Below are positions 22,348 through 33,334 of a DNA stretch of 64,000 nucleotides, piece after piece. Source of the DNA: Cladopsammia gracilis (taxonomy: Eukaryota; Cnidaria; Anthozoa; Scleractinia; Dendrophylliidae). A model generated the notes under the pieces. The model searched no databases. It was not told where the DNA came from and saw only the letters and a program-made list of their open reading frames with translations. The DNA is taken from positions 496,001 to 560,000 of the forward strand of contig JAJGOT010000451.1 in assembly GCA_022457155.1 (NCBI GenBank), in the 5' to 3' direction. Numbering within the stretch: the stretch's first letter is position 1; every line of letters starts with the position of its first letter. The translations under genes were made by a program, and so were the position numbers.

Positions 22348-24030
22348 ATGGACAAAGAAAGCTCGGAAACGTTTTCGATCGCTTCGCCCGCAAGTGTTAG
22401 CGTGCCATGCAGTACGGTCATCAAAGAACCCGAGTTGGTGACTATCATCGAAGACATGCCTTTGACGAAAGAACAAATCGAAGAAGAACAGCTTTTGGAA
22501 GCAGCCGAGGACGAGTACGATTTCGAACCTAACGAAGGAACTCCTTTGCTTCGCTCGACTGAGACAGGCTTCGAGAAAAGTGGTTCGAGTTTCCACACGC
22601 ACAACAGTAAGAGCTTCACTACAACTTTCACGACAAGCCAAGCCTCGTTGTTCATTCCCTCGTTCCAGTTCTCTTTGTATTCGAGTATGGTATCGATATC
22701 ACGCTCTTTGAATGGCTCCCTGAATCAACGATCGGTGGCAGTGTCGATTCATGACCGCGATAGCTCAAAATCTAGAAGTGGAACTGTGTCTTTATTAGAG
22801 AGACTGTCTGAAGATGGCCAAGCACCGACCATACTTGCCCTATGGAACTTGATAAATATGACAATTTCCAGCAGCAGTGTAATAGCCATGCCCTATGCGA
22901 TCGCATTAGGAGGCTTCGCTGCCTTGCTTCTTATTGTTCTCATCGGATTCCTTGACGGCGTGACTTCAGTTCTCTTGGTCGACTGCCTTTACGAAATCTC
23001 TCCGAAGAGCCGACTGCGCAAACGAGTAAGAGCGAGTTATGCTGAGATTGGAGCGGACGTGTGGGGACCAATAGGAGGCCGCCTTGTGGATTTCACAACT
23101 GTCGGCCTGTCATACTGCAGTTGTGTTCTGATAGTGATGGTCATTGGAAGCAGTATGAAGGACTTGTTGAGCAATCTGGTGGTGTTATCACTTCAAGAGT
23201 GGTGCTTGCTATGTACGTTGGCTTTGCTACTGACTGTATTTATCAAGAAACTGTCTGTCCTAGCCTGGCTAAGTATGCTGGCAGTATTAGCAGTTTTCAT
23301 TATTGTCTTTATTCTGTTGGGTTTCACATTAGGGGATTCCAACACCTGGAAATGGGGGAATATTCCATCTTTTGATTTAAACACATTTCCAATTAGTTTG
23401 GGTATCATTTTGTATTCTTACTGTGGGCATACAGTATTCCCTGGGATAGAGGGCTCTATGCAAGAGCCAAAAAAGTACAACAAAGTATCCCATGGGGCAT
23501 TTTCATTGGTAACAGCAATGAAATTTTTGGTTGGTCTATTCTGTTGTCTCACTTTTGGGAGTGACACCCAGTCGATTGTACTCTTAAATCTCAGTGCAGC
23601 ACATGCTTCTATCTTAAGTAAACTAACAACAGCACTAGTCATGATAAATATGTACTTTTCTTACCCTCTCAATATGTTTGTTGTGAGTGGGACTCTAGAT
23701 ATCATATTATTACCAAAGTTTCCAACCTGCTACAAGGAAAAACGTTATAATTACCTCTGGGTTTTATTAACAAGGGTTATCCTTGTCTTTTCCACCCTGG
23801 GTATTGCCCTGGCTGTACCTCATTTTGGGCTCCTTATGAGCATCTTTGGCAGTGTGTTTGGGGTATGCATTACTTTGATATTTCCTTGCCTCTTCCATTT
23901 GCAGCTCAAATGGAATAAGTTAAGATGGTATCACATAGCTTTTGAGATGTTCATAGTATTGTTTGGGGTAGCATCAGGTGTCTTGGGTTTGATTTATTCT
24001 TCCATTGCTCTCAAAAATGCTGTGAACTAA
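22348..24030 (+). CDS. SLC32A1-like: Divergent VGAT-like transporter, gene 5
   Basis: Intronless 560-aa Aa_trans/SLC32-type protein with a true ATG. The N-terminal tail is about 165 residues, longer than in the paralogues and serine/threonine-rich. It has two acidic di-leucine signals (E45-E-E-Q-L49-L50 and E63-G-T-P-L67-L68). At the usual helix-1 motif it reads LWNLINMTISSSSVIAMPYA, so the conserved GWNVTNLIQG(T/M)G core is lost. The rest is family-like: LLVDCLYEISPKSRLRKRVR, YCGHTVFPGIEGSMQEP, VPHFGLLMSIFGSVFGVC and LKWNKLRWYHIAFEMF. The altered helix 1 lines the substrate path in this fold, so changed substrate choice or a regulatory, non-transporting role is plausible. It is most like gene 4. 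Confidence 0.85.
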   Translation: MDKESSETFSIASPASVSVPCSTVIKEPELVTIIEDMPLTKEQIEEEQLLEAAEDEYDFEPNEGTPLLRSTETGFEKSGSSFHTHNSKSFTTTFTTSQASLFIPSFQFSLYSSMVSISRSLNGSLNQRSVAVSIHDRDSSKSRSGTVSLLERLSEDGQAPTILALWNLINMTISSSSVIAMPYAIALGGFAALLLIVLIGFLDGVTSVLLVDCLYEISPKSRLRKRVRASYAEIGADVWGPIGGRLVDFTTVGLSYCSCVLIVMVIGSSMKDLLSNLVVLSLQEWCLLCTLALLLTVFIKKLSVLAWLSMLAVLAVFIIVFILLGFTLGDSNTWKWGNIPSFDLNTFPISLGIILYSYCGHTVFPGIEGSMQEPKKYNKVSHGAFSLVTAMKFLVGLFCCLTFGSDTQSIVLLNLSAAHASILSKLTTALVMINMYFSYPLNMFVVSGTLDIILLPKFPTCYKEKRYNYLWVLLTRVILVFSTLGIALAVPHFGLLMSIFGSVFGVCITLIFPCLFHLQLKWNKLRWYHIAFEMFIVLFGVASGVLGLIYSSIALKNAVN

Positions 24031-24690
24031 ACTGCTGTTTATCAATGCATTTACCTCTGTTTTCCTTTATGATATTAAAGAATTTTCCACATCAAAACAG
24101 AAGCCTACAAATATCACACTCTTATATTTGCTGTTTATAAAACAACTACAGTATCCAAGTGATTGCAATCAGATAACAAATTTTAACTGAGTCAGTAATC
24201 TAAAATAAAATCAAAGTTATTTGTCATTATCTTCTATATAAAGCAGCCATCCAACTCACTATAATAATTATTGTATACCTGTACAGAGGCTCAATTAAAA
24301 TGCTGTTACTTGAATTGTTGAAGAGTGCAAGATATTGTTTCGGTACGACAAGTAATAGTTTTAAGTTTGAGGATTAATACAATGAAAGGATTTCTGTACA
24401 TGTTGCTGTTATTTTCTTTCCACCAGTGCTCCTTTTCACTTCTGGGATTAATTTGTTTTGCGTTACAATGATGTAAAACTTAATCTCAAATGCAATCTGC
24501 CTTCAGTTGACTCTTTTTAAGTAAAATTTATGCCGAGAGGAATTTTTTGCGCAATATATTAGGATGCATAATGTTTTGAGTCCTGTATATTTAGGCACAA
24601 AATCTAATGATCAAATTGTTATTCATTTGCCTAAAATCAGGCATCAATACTGATATACTGTATCAGGACAACCAAATGTAAGTTAGAATT
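24031..24690. other. 3' flank of VGAT-like gene 5
   Basis: AT-rich sequence with a possible poly(A) signal region (GATATTAAAG near 24070, weak). Nothing else was recognised. Confidence 0.35.
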
Positions 24691-24699
24691 AGTATTTTT

Positions 24700-24843
24700 C
24701 TTTTTTTGGTTGTAATGTTCTAATTTCATTTTTTTTTATTGTACTATAATTGTTAGTTTTCTTAGTAAATTAGCATAATCTTGCTAGAGGCCTAATCAGC
24801 CTCATCAACCCGAGTTGAAATAAATTATCTATCTATCTATCTA

Positions 24844-24906
<63 letters not shown>

Positions 24907-24907
24907 G
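24700..24907 (+). repeat. LINE 3' tail ending in (TATC/TGTC)n microsatellite
   Basis: AT-rich sequence containing a small hairpin (GAGGCCTAATCAGCCTC), then GAAATAAAT, runs into an uninterrupted tetranucleotide array at about 24828-24907 that switches from TATC to TGTC and back. This layout is common at the 3' end of non-LTR retrotransposons and their SINE partners. No coding part remains. Confidence 0.55.
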
Positions 24908-25015
24908 AAATATTTATGCCCACTTTAGATGAAATATTGTGTTGTAAAATAAAAATTTATGTTAGTTTTGTTAAGCACTAAATAATTTCTTAAGTTAGAC
25001 AAAAGTTGTAACATG

Positions 25016-25423
25016 CCTGGGGGGGGGGGGGGGGGGAACTCCCATGTTAATATGTTGAGAGTGTTCATCGTACCTTTTAGGGGTCAAAATTTATAGATTG
25101 GTACCACTAAGGGTGCTAAAATGTAACATGACCACTGAATTACTGCAGCACCTTTTAGGGTATTGAGTCAAACTGAATATGACAGGAACTTTTTGTCAGT
25201 CAAACATATTTAAGAGGAGAAGGTCTTTGAATGACTGTTCTCTATTGCTATTAAAAGTTGTTCAAGTGTCAGATGGGTTCATGTGTTGTTTTAGAATTGG
25301 TACCTCTTGGGGTAAAACTCCATTTGGACCACGCCCATCAAACAAGATTCTGGTACCTTTTAGGGTGTTTTTCGAAATTTTCCGACGAGCACCCCCATCA
25401 TTTATATGGGTTTTCCCCCCGGG
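25016..25423. mobile_element. TIR element with G-tract ends
   Basis: A long G homopolymer (about 25019-25036) followed by AACTCCCATGTTAATAT at the left is mirrored by ATATGGGTTTTCCCCCCGGG at the right. The phrase ACCTTTTAGGGT recurs several times inside. No transposase was seen. It is probably a non-autonomous DNA element. Confidence 0.55.
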
Positions 25424-25652
25424 TAACATACTTTATGAATAATTTATTATTAATTATTGGCTTAATTGTTCTTCTAAAGTTCGATAATATTTAATGGCAT
25501 TGAACATATTTTTGTTCTGTTTTAAGCCTAAAACCAACATGTCAACTGGATTATTTTTTCAAAATTTTACATGGTATGCCTACACTATGCAGGAAAATTT
25601 GGTTGATTCACATTAACAAATTTTCATCCTGATTAACACATTTGAAACCAAG

Positions 25653-25773
25653 GGTCAATTTAATAAAACTTTTACAAGTGTAGCCATTGTTTTCAACCTT
25701 TGAAACAATGGCTATTAACGCTTGTAAATTACGCTTGTAAATTACACTTGTAAAAGTTTTATTAAATTGACCC
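25653..25773. repeat. 121-bp foldback element
   Basis: GGGTCAATTTAATAAAACTT then TTACAAGTGTA at the left is perfectly inverted at the right as TACACTTGTAAAAGTTTTATTAAATTGACCC. The central AGCCATTGTTT and AAACAATGGCT also pair. The right half has a small duplication (TACGCTTGTAAAT). Confidence 0.8.
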
Positions 25774-27861
25774 CAGGTATATATCCCAGTCTTTTCAAAG
25801 ATGTATGTCCATTTAGTGGAATATCTACTTTGTTTATAAAGCTTAATTTTGAAATTGTAAAGTTCTATTTGTGTTTAGTTCTGGGCAAAAATGTTCTAAG
25901 TGATTTCTCAGGACAGTATAAATAAAGTTTATAATTGACAGACTAATTGGAAATCTCCAACCATTTATAGTTATATTAAGATAAATAATTTAAAAAAGCC
26001 CATCACTGAGAAGTTCTTACCCAGAGTGCTAAATTTACTATACAGTAACTAATTTAAATAGAAAAAAATTAAATTAATTTATGTTATTGTTATCATTTTA
26101 GGTTGCATTGTTATAATTTATTATTTTAAAGTTAGTCCCAATGTCAAAAAATCAATCCTCCTTCTTTTGGTAAATGTATTGGGAAAATATTATTTTGTTT
26201 TGATACCAAGATACACAACAACAACTAAGTATATTTACTGCTCCTTGTAACCAGCGCTTTGTTTGTAATAGTTAATTTGGGCTGAGTGGAGTACAATCCA
26301 GAGAGTAATCAGGTGTCGAGTAATTTCAAATCAGCCGAGCGCGTTGCGCAAAGGCAATTACCCCTGAATTGTACTACGCTGACTATCACATCAATAACAA
26401 ATTTGAGATTAAATTTTATGTAAATTTTTTGTATTCCCTTGCGACCCCCATTGTAAATTGTAATCTGCAGAATATTTCTAATTGAATTGTGAGGCTGTAT
26501 AAAGAAATTAGAAATTTGCTAAAATAGCTCATGAATATTTCTTCAGTTTAGGATATTTATGTACATACTATAACTATGCTTATATATATTTTTGCTATTA
26601 AAAGATACATAATGACAAATTTCAGTGTTTTTTCTTTCAATACATGTAAATGTAACATGCTAAATTGATCTGTCATGGCAGACCTTTTGAATTTTTCTTC
26701 CCTTATCAGTTCTGGTTGTTTTTCTTATGCATCAGTAATTTCCAGCAGTACCCATCCTCCCATAAGCATTCTGTAAGAAAAATTGGCAAATGTCCCACAG
26801 TATGGACAAAAAACCTCTTCAAATGTCTCAGGGGTGTAGCAATGAAGGGCAAATCTTTGAAGCCTAAGTAAGTTTCCAAGAAGAGCTTTTAAAAGGTGCT
26901 TACTTGTCACAATTTTTTTGTGTAGCTTGTCTTGCAAACACATTGTCAGTTGCACATACAATGTTATAATAATATTGCCATACAATTTAACTTGTCTCAA
27001 AAAAGAAAACTGCTGCAATTATTGCATAAGTTGAAAAAGGACGCATCTGTCCCCCGCCTCTAGTACTGTGATTGGTTGATGTAAGGTCGCTCCATATAGT
27101 TATTGGCCAGTCTTTCAAATAAAATATACATGATCTTATTGCTGTCTTTCGAGTTTTATTTCCAGATACTAGGCATAATATACACATATTATTATACGTA
27201 GCTAAGGCTTCTTGTTTATGGAGAAGTCTAATTTCGCAGTCGTCTCATTACCATGGCAACCAATGATTGAGTTGCTGGGCTTGTTGTTCAAGGCTTGCAA
27301 ACCTCTCAACAGATTTTCTCGGTTTTTACACGGTAAATATTCAAAATTTTTGGTGAAACAGAAGAAACATTCAAGTCTAATCTAACAAATCCATAAAAAA
27401 ATCGGTACGTAATTTTCGGCAATTTACTTTTTGTTTTTTACGTTTAGTGGGTTTGTGTATGTACAAAAATTGTGATCAAGAACCAGGAAAATCCTAACAA
27501 TTTGCCAATTTTTTTAAAAAATTACCGTGTCGAATGCACACAAACGTTTTAGTTAAAACAAATTTTTCCTTACATCATCAAAATAAACAAACGCACGCTC
27601 ACGCCATTTTCACGTCTATGCCTCACGTGCCAAAAAACTATATGGAGCCACCTTAAAGAGTGGCAAAACAAGTTACACGAGCCCTGGCACATATTTTTGT
27701 TGTGCGACTTGAAGATGTTTGTTGCTGAAGTTGGAAAGTCATTCAACTTTTTGTGCAACTTGAAAACAATTCATTTGCAAGAGGGTGTTACATAAAAATT
27801 GTGCATGCATCTTGCAAAAATTTGTTTTGTGAGACAAGTTGCACGAGGGGGGTGTTATCTG
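25774..27861. other. Intergenic region; weak foldback and an X-box-like palindrome
   Basis: AT-rich non-coding sequence. A degenerate inverted repeat lies at about 26281-26383 (GCTGAGTGGAGTACAAT against ATTGTACTACGCTGAC). A palindrome TTACCATGGCAAC at 27248-27260 resembles the RFX X-box but has no ciliary gene beside it. A minus-strand open frame at 26725-27018 contains CPYCG but matches no family I know. Confidence 0.4.
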
Positions 27862-28018
27862 TAGACTATGAGCCTCTTTCCCAGCTTAGTCGGTCGAGCA
27901 AGAAACAAAAAAAAACATTGGTGAGGGGAGTTTTCACATGGCCATTTTTCACTCACCAATGTTTTTTTGTTTCTCACTCTGTGGACTAAGCTGGGAAAGA
28001 GGGACTGCTTGTAGTCTT
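27862..28018. mobile_element. 157-bp MITE sharing the AGACTAC terminus
   Basis: The left arm TAGACTATGAGCCTCTTTCC continues CAGCTTAGTC and GCAAGAAACAAAAAAAAACATTGGTGA. It is inverted at the right as TCACCAATGTTTTTTTGTTTCTCAC, GACTAAGCTGGGAAAGAGGG and GTAGTCT. The outermost bases match those of the element at 10850-11065 although the interiors are unrelated. Confidence 0.75.
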
Positions 28019-28259
28019 TGTTATGTGCATGTAACAGCACCTTAAATGTATCATCTAGTAACTAATGTTTGTATTGATTTAGGATTTCATTAAACCTCTG
28101 CAGCTAGTTGGAAACAAACCTCTCATCTTTTTTAATAAACTGTGAGAATTAAAGCTAGGATTCTTTTATCTCGATCACTTGTTTTTCCTTTGTTGTTGTG
28201 TTGTTGTTGTTTTGTTTCTCCTCTTTTCTTTTGTTTGATCTGTTCTTTTTATTTCAACA

Positions 28260-28405
28260 AATATAGTGTGTGTAGCGATTTATATATAAAAATCACATTT
28301 TTTTATTTATTAATTTGACTGGCCTGCCAAGATTAGCTTTTGCTACCTGTGGGCCTGTCTTGTAAACTGTATGATAATTAACTAATAAAGGTTTTTGTTG
28401 TTGAT
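28260..28405 (+). repeat. LINE-like 3' tail
   Basis: TTTGACTGGCCTGCCAAGAT followed by CCTGTCTTGTAAACTGTATG, then AACTAATAAAGG and a (TTG)n end, has the layout of a non-LTR retrotransposon 3' UTR with its terminal simple repeat. No coding sequence is attached. Confidence 0.45.
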
Positions 28406-28609
28406 TCCATGACGTGGTACAAGATAAAAAAATCTCCCCTGAACACCAAGATAATCCTGAATCTGGATCAACTCTGATAAAGAGGTGTAAAACAGTTTAT
28501 TTCAAATTTTCACTTTTGGTGAAACAGACTTCAATTACTCTTCTAGTAACCTGCGAGGAGACATATTTTATTTCATTTTCACGCAGAAAATGACAAAGGA
28601 AGGAAACAG

Positions 28610-28945
28610 GAGGGCTCTGTGCACAGGCTACTCTTCCCGTGAGGGGTCTGTGCACAGGCTAAACTTCCTGTGACGGGTCTGTGCCAGGCTACTCCTCTCA
28701 TGAGGGCTGTGTGTGCACCGGCTACTCTTCCTCCATGGGGTCTGTACACAGCTACTTATCCTGTGAGGGGTCTGTGCACTGGCTTCTCATCCTGTGAAGA
28801 GTCTGCGCACAGGCTACTCTTCCTGTGAAGGGTCTGTGCACAGGCTACTCTTCCTGCGAGGCTCTGTGCACAGGCTACTCTTCCTATGATGGTGCACAGG
28901 CTACTCTTCTCACGAGGGCTCCATGCACAGGCTACTCTTTGAAAG
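28610..28945 (+). repeat. Minisatellite of about 31 bp, about 11 copies
   Basis: Imperfect head-to-tail copies of a unit like TCTGTGCACAGGCTACTCTT plus CCTGTGAGGGG. Copies vary by small indels, so unit length drifts between about 28 and 33 bases. Confidence 0.85.
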
Positions 28946-29210
28946 TTAACAGAAAAAATGTGCAAGTGTAACATTTATGGGATGTTCAGACATTGCAGAC
29001 AGTCACCCCCCTAGCCTAGCAGACATCGAGGAGCGGGGAACTGGGAGAGAGGGAAAGGATGCCTGCAATAAAGCCCCCTTTTGCTCATTCTTGGCTAATT
29101 CACACTGGGTGGTTAACACAGTAAATTCCCATGTGGAGTCAGCCATGCATAAAAGCATGCACCAGTTTCTGATTGGTGAAGGTGTTGGCAGTTGACATAA
29201 TTTGATTTCC

Positions 29211-29381
29211 AGTTAATTGGTCGGCCTAATGCCAATAGCCCGGGTCTTATAACAGGCATTCTTTCCAGTTAATTGGTGGGCCTAATGCCAATAGCCGGGT
29301 CTTATAGCAGGCACCATTCTTTCCAGTTAATTGGTCAGGGCCTAATGCCAATAGCCTGGGTCTTATAGTAGGCATTCTTTC
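29211..29381 (+). repeat. Three-copy tandem repeat of about 57 bp
   Basis: Three successive copies begin with CAGTTAATTGGTCGGCCTAA and end with TCTTATAACAGGCATTCTTT, with small indels between copies. No coding meaning was found. Confidence 0.85.
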
Positions 29382-29456
29382 CCTTCACCTTTTTCCTTTA
29401 AAGGCCCCCAATCCCCACCCCCACCTTTTTCCCATCATGCAAGCTAGTCAACCCTG

Positions 29457-29515
29457 AACCTGCAATCAGAAGTTTTTTGGGGGGCGGGGGAGGGGGACTG
29501 ATTGCAGTTAAACAG
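29457..29515. repeat. Degenerate short relative of the TAACCTGCGATCAG MITE
   Basis: AACCTGCAATCAG and CTGATTGCAGTTAA are inverted with respect to each other around a G-rich core of about 30 bases. This resembles the ends of the 134-bp MITE at 3167-3300 with point changes and a shorter interior. Confidence 0.5.
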
Positions 29516-29814
29516 GAAACCAAAATCATTTCAGATGACTGACGGAAATGATGTTATGATACCATTTTTCAGTGTTAAAATTTTTTTTACTCACTGATAG
29601 CATTAAATATTTTTATAACCACATTACACAGTAAATGAAAAGTCTAAAAGGTAGACAAATTCCTTGCAAAATAAGCAAGATTTGATTACAGACTGAATAA
29701 AAAAAATAATTTTTCTAAAGAAGAATAAGTACATCACTTCAATACTAGCAATGTTTCCATCTCAAAAACTTTGACCACGGCCCACCCATGAATTTGTTTA
29801 GTTTTCCTAGTCTG

Positions 29815-30090
29815 TCACAGTCTTACTTTTTGCTTGGCACACCACTGTGTGAGAACCTTTATCAGGAAAGTGATCTTCTGAAGATGGACATTTAATGACA
29901 TTTTTTTCTCAGGGTTAGTCAAGCGAGGGAAACATGTGTACTTGACAGTCACCTGCGGCAAGTAGACGCCACACCTACATGTCATGTCTCCTAATGATGG
30001 CTGAATTTCATGTTTCACTTTCTCAACTGTTCCTGAGAGAAGAAAGACTACCAGTACTTGCAGTTTCCACATTGCAGGCAATTTTAGCAT
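29815..30090 (-). CDS. Possible small secreted Cys-containing protein
   Basis: A 91-codon frame from a true ATG. Residues 7-22 (MWKLQVLVVFLLSGTV) look like a signal peptide, followed by a basic, mixed mature part with cysteines at 38, 40, 53 and 84. The CxC start of the mature region and the late WC are reminiscent of small secreted ligands, but Cys spacing does not fit chemokines or any family I recognise. There are no paralogues in the window and no clear promoter. It could be chance or one exon of a larger gene. Confidence 0.25.
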   Translation of the reverse strand: MLKLPAMWKLQVLVVFLLSGTVEKVKHEIQPSLGDMTCRCGVYLPQVTVKYTCFPRLTNPEKKMSLNVHLQKITFLIKVLTQWCAKQKVRL

Positions 30091-30953
30091 TTTGCTTGTG
30101 TGGTTTTGCTTCTACTACTATTGTCTACTATCCTCAAGAAAAAAATGGAAGCTGCTTCTAATTTAAATGTCTTGAGAGGCCCTCGTTGAAGTTTTCACAA
30201 AACACTTATTGTACCTTCAGTTCTCAAATGAATAGAACAATATTACAATAATTATACTCCTTTATCAATCAGATTCAAGTTTCCACATAAAAAAACTAAG
30301 GTAGAGCTGAGCCCTTTTCACTCACAGGGTAAACTCTGAATCTGTTATGTGATTGTAACTTTGCAGTCGATGGATAAAAGCATCATATGTGACCATTCAA
30401 ATGAAAGCTGCTACAGGACAGTGCTTTCCTATGGTACTGTTTGTTTTTCAATATATTTTTTAAAATTATTTTTCATAACTTTTCCATTTTGAGATTGGGC
30501 ACTTGGTGTTGAAAGAGCTAAAAGGAAGCAGCTCTCTCTTGTTCTCAACTGTGTAGCACACTTTTCCAGGAGTTGTTTGCTACACTTTATTACACAATAT
30601 TAAGATAGTTGAGAAGGCTATTACTAAAATCAGCCAATCATAGTGTTATTTGTTGGTGTGATATTTTGCAAGAAGCAGGTGTGAGGAAAAAAGTTTCCAA
30701 ATAAAATCTTTTTTAAGGTGTACCAAGATTTAGCATAGATATAATAAGCATAAAAGTTGTACAATTATTCTTCATTCAATGAAATTTCACCTTATGCTTT
30801 GTTAGCCTATCTTGAAACCAATAAATAAACAAAAATTACATCATGTCAGTTGCCAGCCTTCACATAAAAACTGAGGGAAAAAAAGAGACTACTCATGAAT
30901 TAATGTGCAGCCCTCCTTTTCAAAACCACTGGACTGCCTGGAAGCACAGTTCT
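30091..30953. other. 3' flank of the ceramide synthase gene
   Basis: It contains a copy of the dispersed repeat with CATTCAAATGAAAGCTGCTA (about 30385-30440) and otherwise AT-rich sequence, including the presumed 3' UTR of the minus-strand ceramide synthase. Confidence 0.4.
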
Positions 30954-33289
30954 TCACTGCTTTTTCTTATTGTCCAGCACAACACCATCCTGTTTGTTGA
31001 CTATTTCTGCTTTCTCTTCTTCTGGCCCAGATTCTTCATCACTTCGTACATCTCCCTCAATCTTGCAGAAGATTGTCATGTTTTGAAGAAAAAAAGTGAA
31101 TAGTATCACAAGCCCATTAGCATTGTATTGTAACAGTTGTATTGTAATTGCACGTTGTCTGTGTTTAAAAAAAGTCACATGGGTGTATATATATATATAT
31201 ATTTATATATATATACAAATGTAAGGATGGAAAGTTGTAACTAAAGTTTCGCGCACCAAGCGATCATCAGACGTGAAACTTGAAACTTGAGTTACAACTT
31301 TCTGTCCTTACATCTGTATTTTGCTCTGCATATCTATGCATAGAGCATTCATAGAACAAGTAAAACAATCTATATATTGTTTATTCATTTATATATATAT
31401 CATATATATAAATGATCGCCACCGAGCGTGAAACTCGAGTTACTGTTTTGTAACATCACATCGTGTGATAAAATATTCCTGCTCTGCTTTATTATATAAA
31501 CTTTGCAGAAAGTTACAAATTGACCCAATTGAAGGGAAAGGCTTGTTGAAAAAGAATAGTAAGTGTGTATTTGACTTTGTGTTCCTAAGGGGCGGACCAT
31601 TAGAAATCTTGGGAGGGGGGGTGACAATTACCAAAAAAAAAATCCTGCAAAGGAAAATTGTCTGAAAAAAAATTCCTGCAAGTAGTTGACCATAAAAAAA
31701 TAAAATCCTGCAAGCTAACTGGCTATATAAACATATATTTATTTATTTATTTATTTATTTTAAACTGGAACATATGAGAGTATGACATGCTCTCTGTTAG
31801 TAAAATTCATCAAAAAGCAACTTCAGGTTGAGTCAAATGGTATCAAAAATTACCTGCCTCAAAGGTCTATCTGCAGGGGCGGATCCAGGATTTTTCTTTG
31901 GAGGGGGTGCATTTCTTAGGAGGGGGTGCACCTCTAAGGAATGACGTAACTGAAGGGTGACGTAAACAAATTTTAAAAGCGAACAACGCATAGGTCATCT
32001 CAGTGGGGGGGAGGGGGGTGTGTGCGTACCCCCTGCACCCCTCCCCTAGATCCGCCCCTGATCTGGTACATGTACCAATATCTTAATATAACCAAAACCT
32101 TGTTTATGTAAACATCATAAAATATGTAACCTGCTCTACTACACGCAAGTATTTTTTTAAAAACATTAGTTTACAGATTGTCCAACCGTCCCGATTTCGT
32201 CGAGATTACCCCGATTTTGCTTGAAAATCCCGAATCCCGACCAATGTGATCGGCATAGGAAAAATCCAGATTTTGACATCCGGTTCTGTCATTTTTGTCA
32301 AATTCTCATAATACTTACTATACAAAAAGACGAAATTGCGTATACTTAACTCTGATATCCAGATAAACTAGAGAAACAGCAAGAAATATAAAATGAAATC
32401 GAGTACTTGTATGTGGAGCCACACAAAGAGACGCAAAGCGACGCGAAGCCACATCAATTTGCCAAACATTTTTGACAGAAATTGTTGTCTCAGAACACTA
32501 GAAATGGAGTTTTAGAGCATCAAGTTTTCAAAATTTTCTGGTGGGGCATGCCCCCAGACCCCCCTAGCGGCTCGCGCCTTCGGCGCTCGACCACCCCATC
32601 TCAATTCTTATTTCTCTCCATTTTTTATGCAAAGGTTCGACAGTCTGACTTAAATCGACTGTCCAGCGTTTAGTAACAAAAATGGATTGGGCCAAGTATA
32701 AAAAAAATTGGAGCTTGCACGCATTTATAAAGAAGATCTCAGAAAAAAAAAAAAAACCTGCAGGCTTGCACCTCCCAGAAAAAAAAATCCTGCAGGAAAC
32801 TCAGGCCGAAAAAAAAATTCATACACTGACAAATTTTTGACCCCCCTCCCAGGATTTCTAATGGTCCACCCCTAATATCTGCAAATTAGCTCTCTTTGGC
32901 TAAAAAAGAGGAAATATGTAACAAACTTTAATCTATATTTATTCATTATTAAACATACATAATTATATAAAAATAATCTTTATTTATTTATTTATTTATT
33001 TATTTACTTATTAATGTATCAGAAGTAAAATCATCTGAAGCTAATAGGACAAGTCCCTTCTGTTTACATGTATGTTATAAATGTGAAGAATACCAAGCAG
33101 TAATTCTGTTGATGTACTGGTCATTAAATTGAACCCTGGTGTATTCCAATTGCCTTCCACCAAACCAAAAATGTTCTTCAAATGCCCATCCAAGGCTCGC
33201 ATTAGGCAATCAAAGGGTTTAGACAGGTGTCCCCAATTAGTTTACCATATATGTAAACTAGGTATCAATGACATGTTAATAAAGTTTAC

Positions 33290-33334
<45 letters not shown>

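Noticed and set aside
22092..22655. 187-codon minus-strand frame antisense to gene 5
   Set aside because: It overlaps the well-supported plus-strand transporter start and has no family features. It is a shadow frame.
26725..27018. Minus-strand frame containing CPYCG
   Set aside because: There is a single half zinc-knuckle only, no domain match, no partner exons and no conserved neighbour. It is kept only as a mention in the region note.
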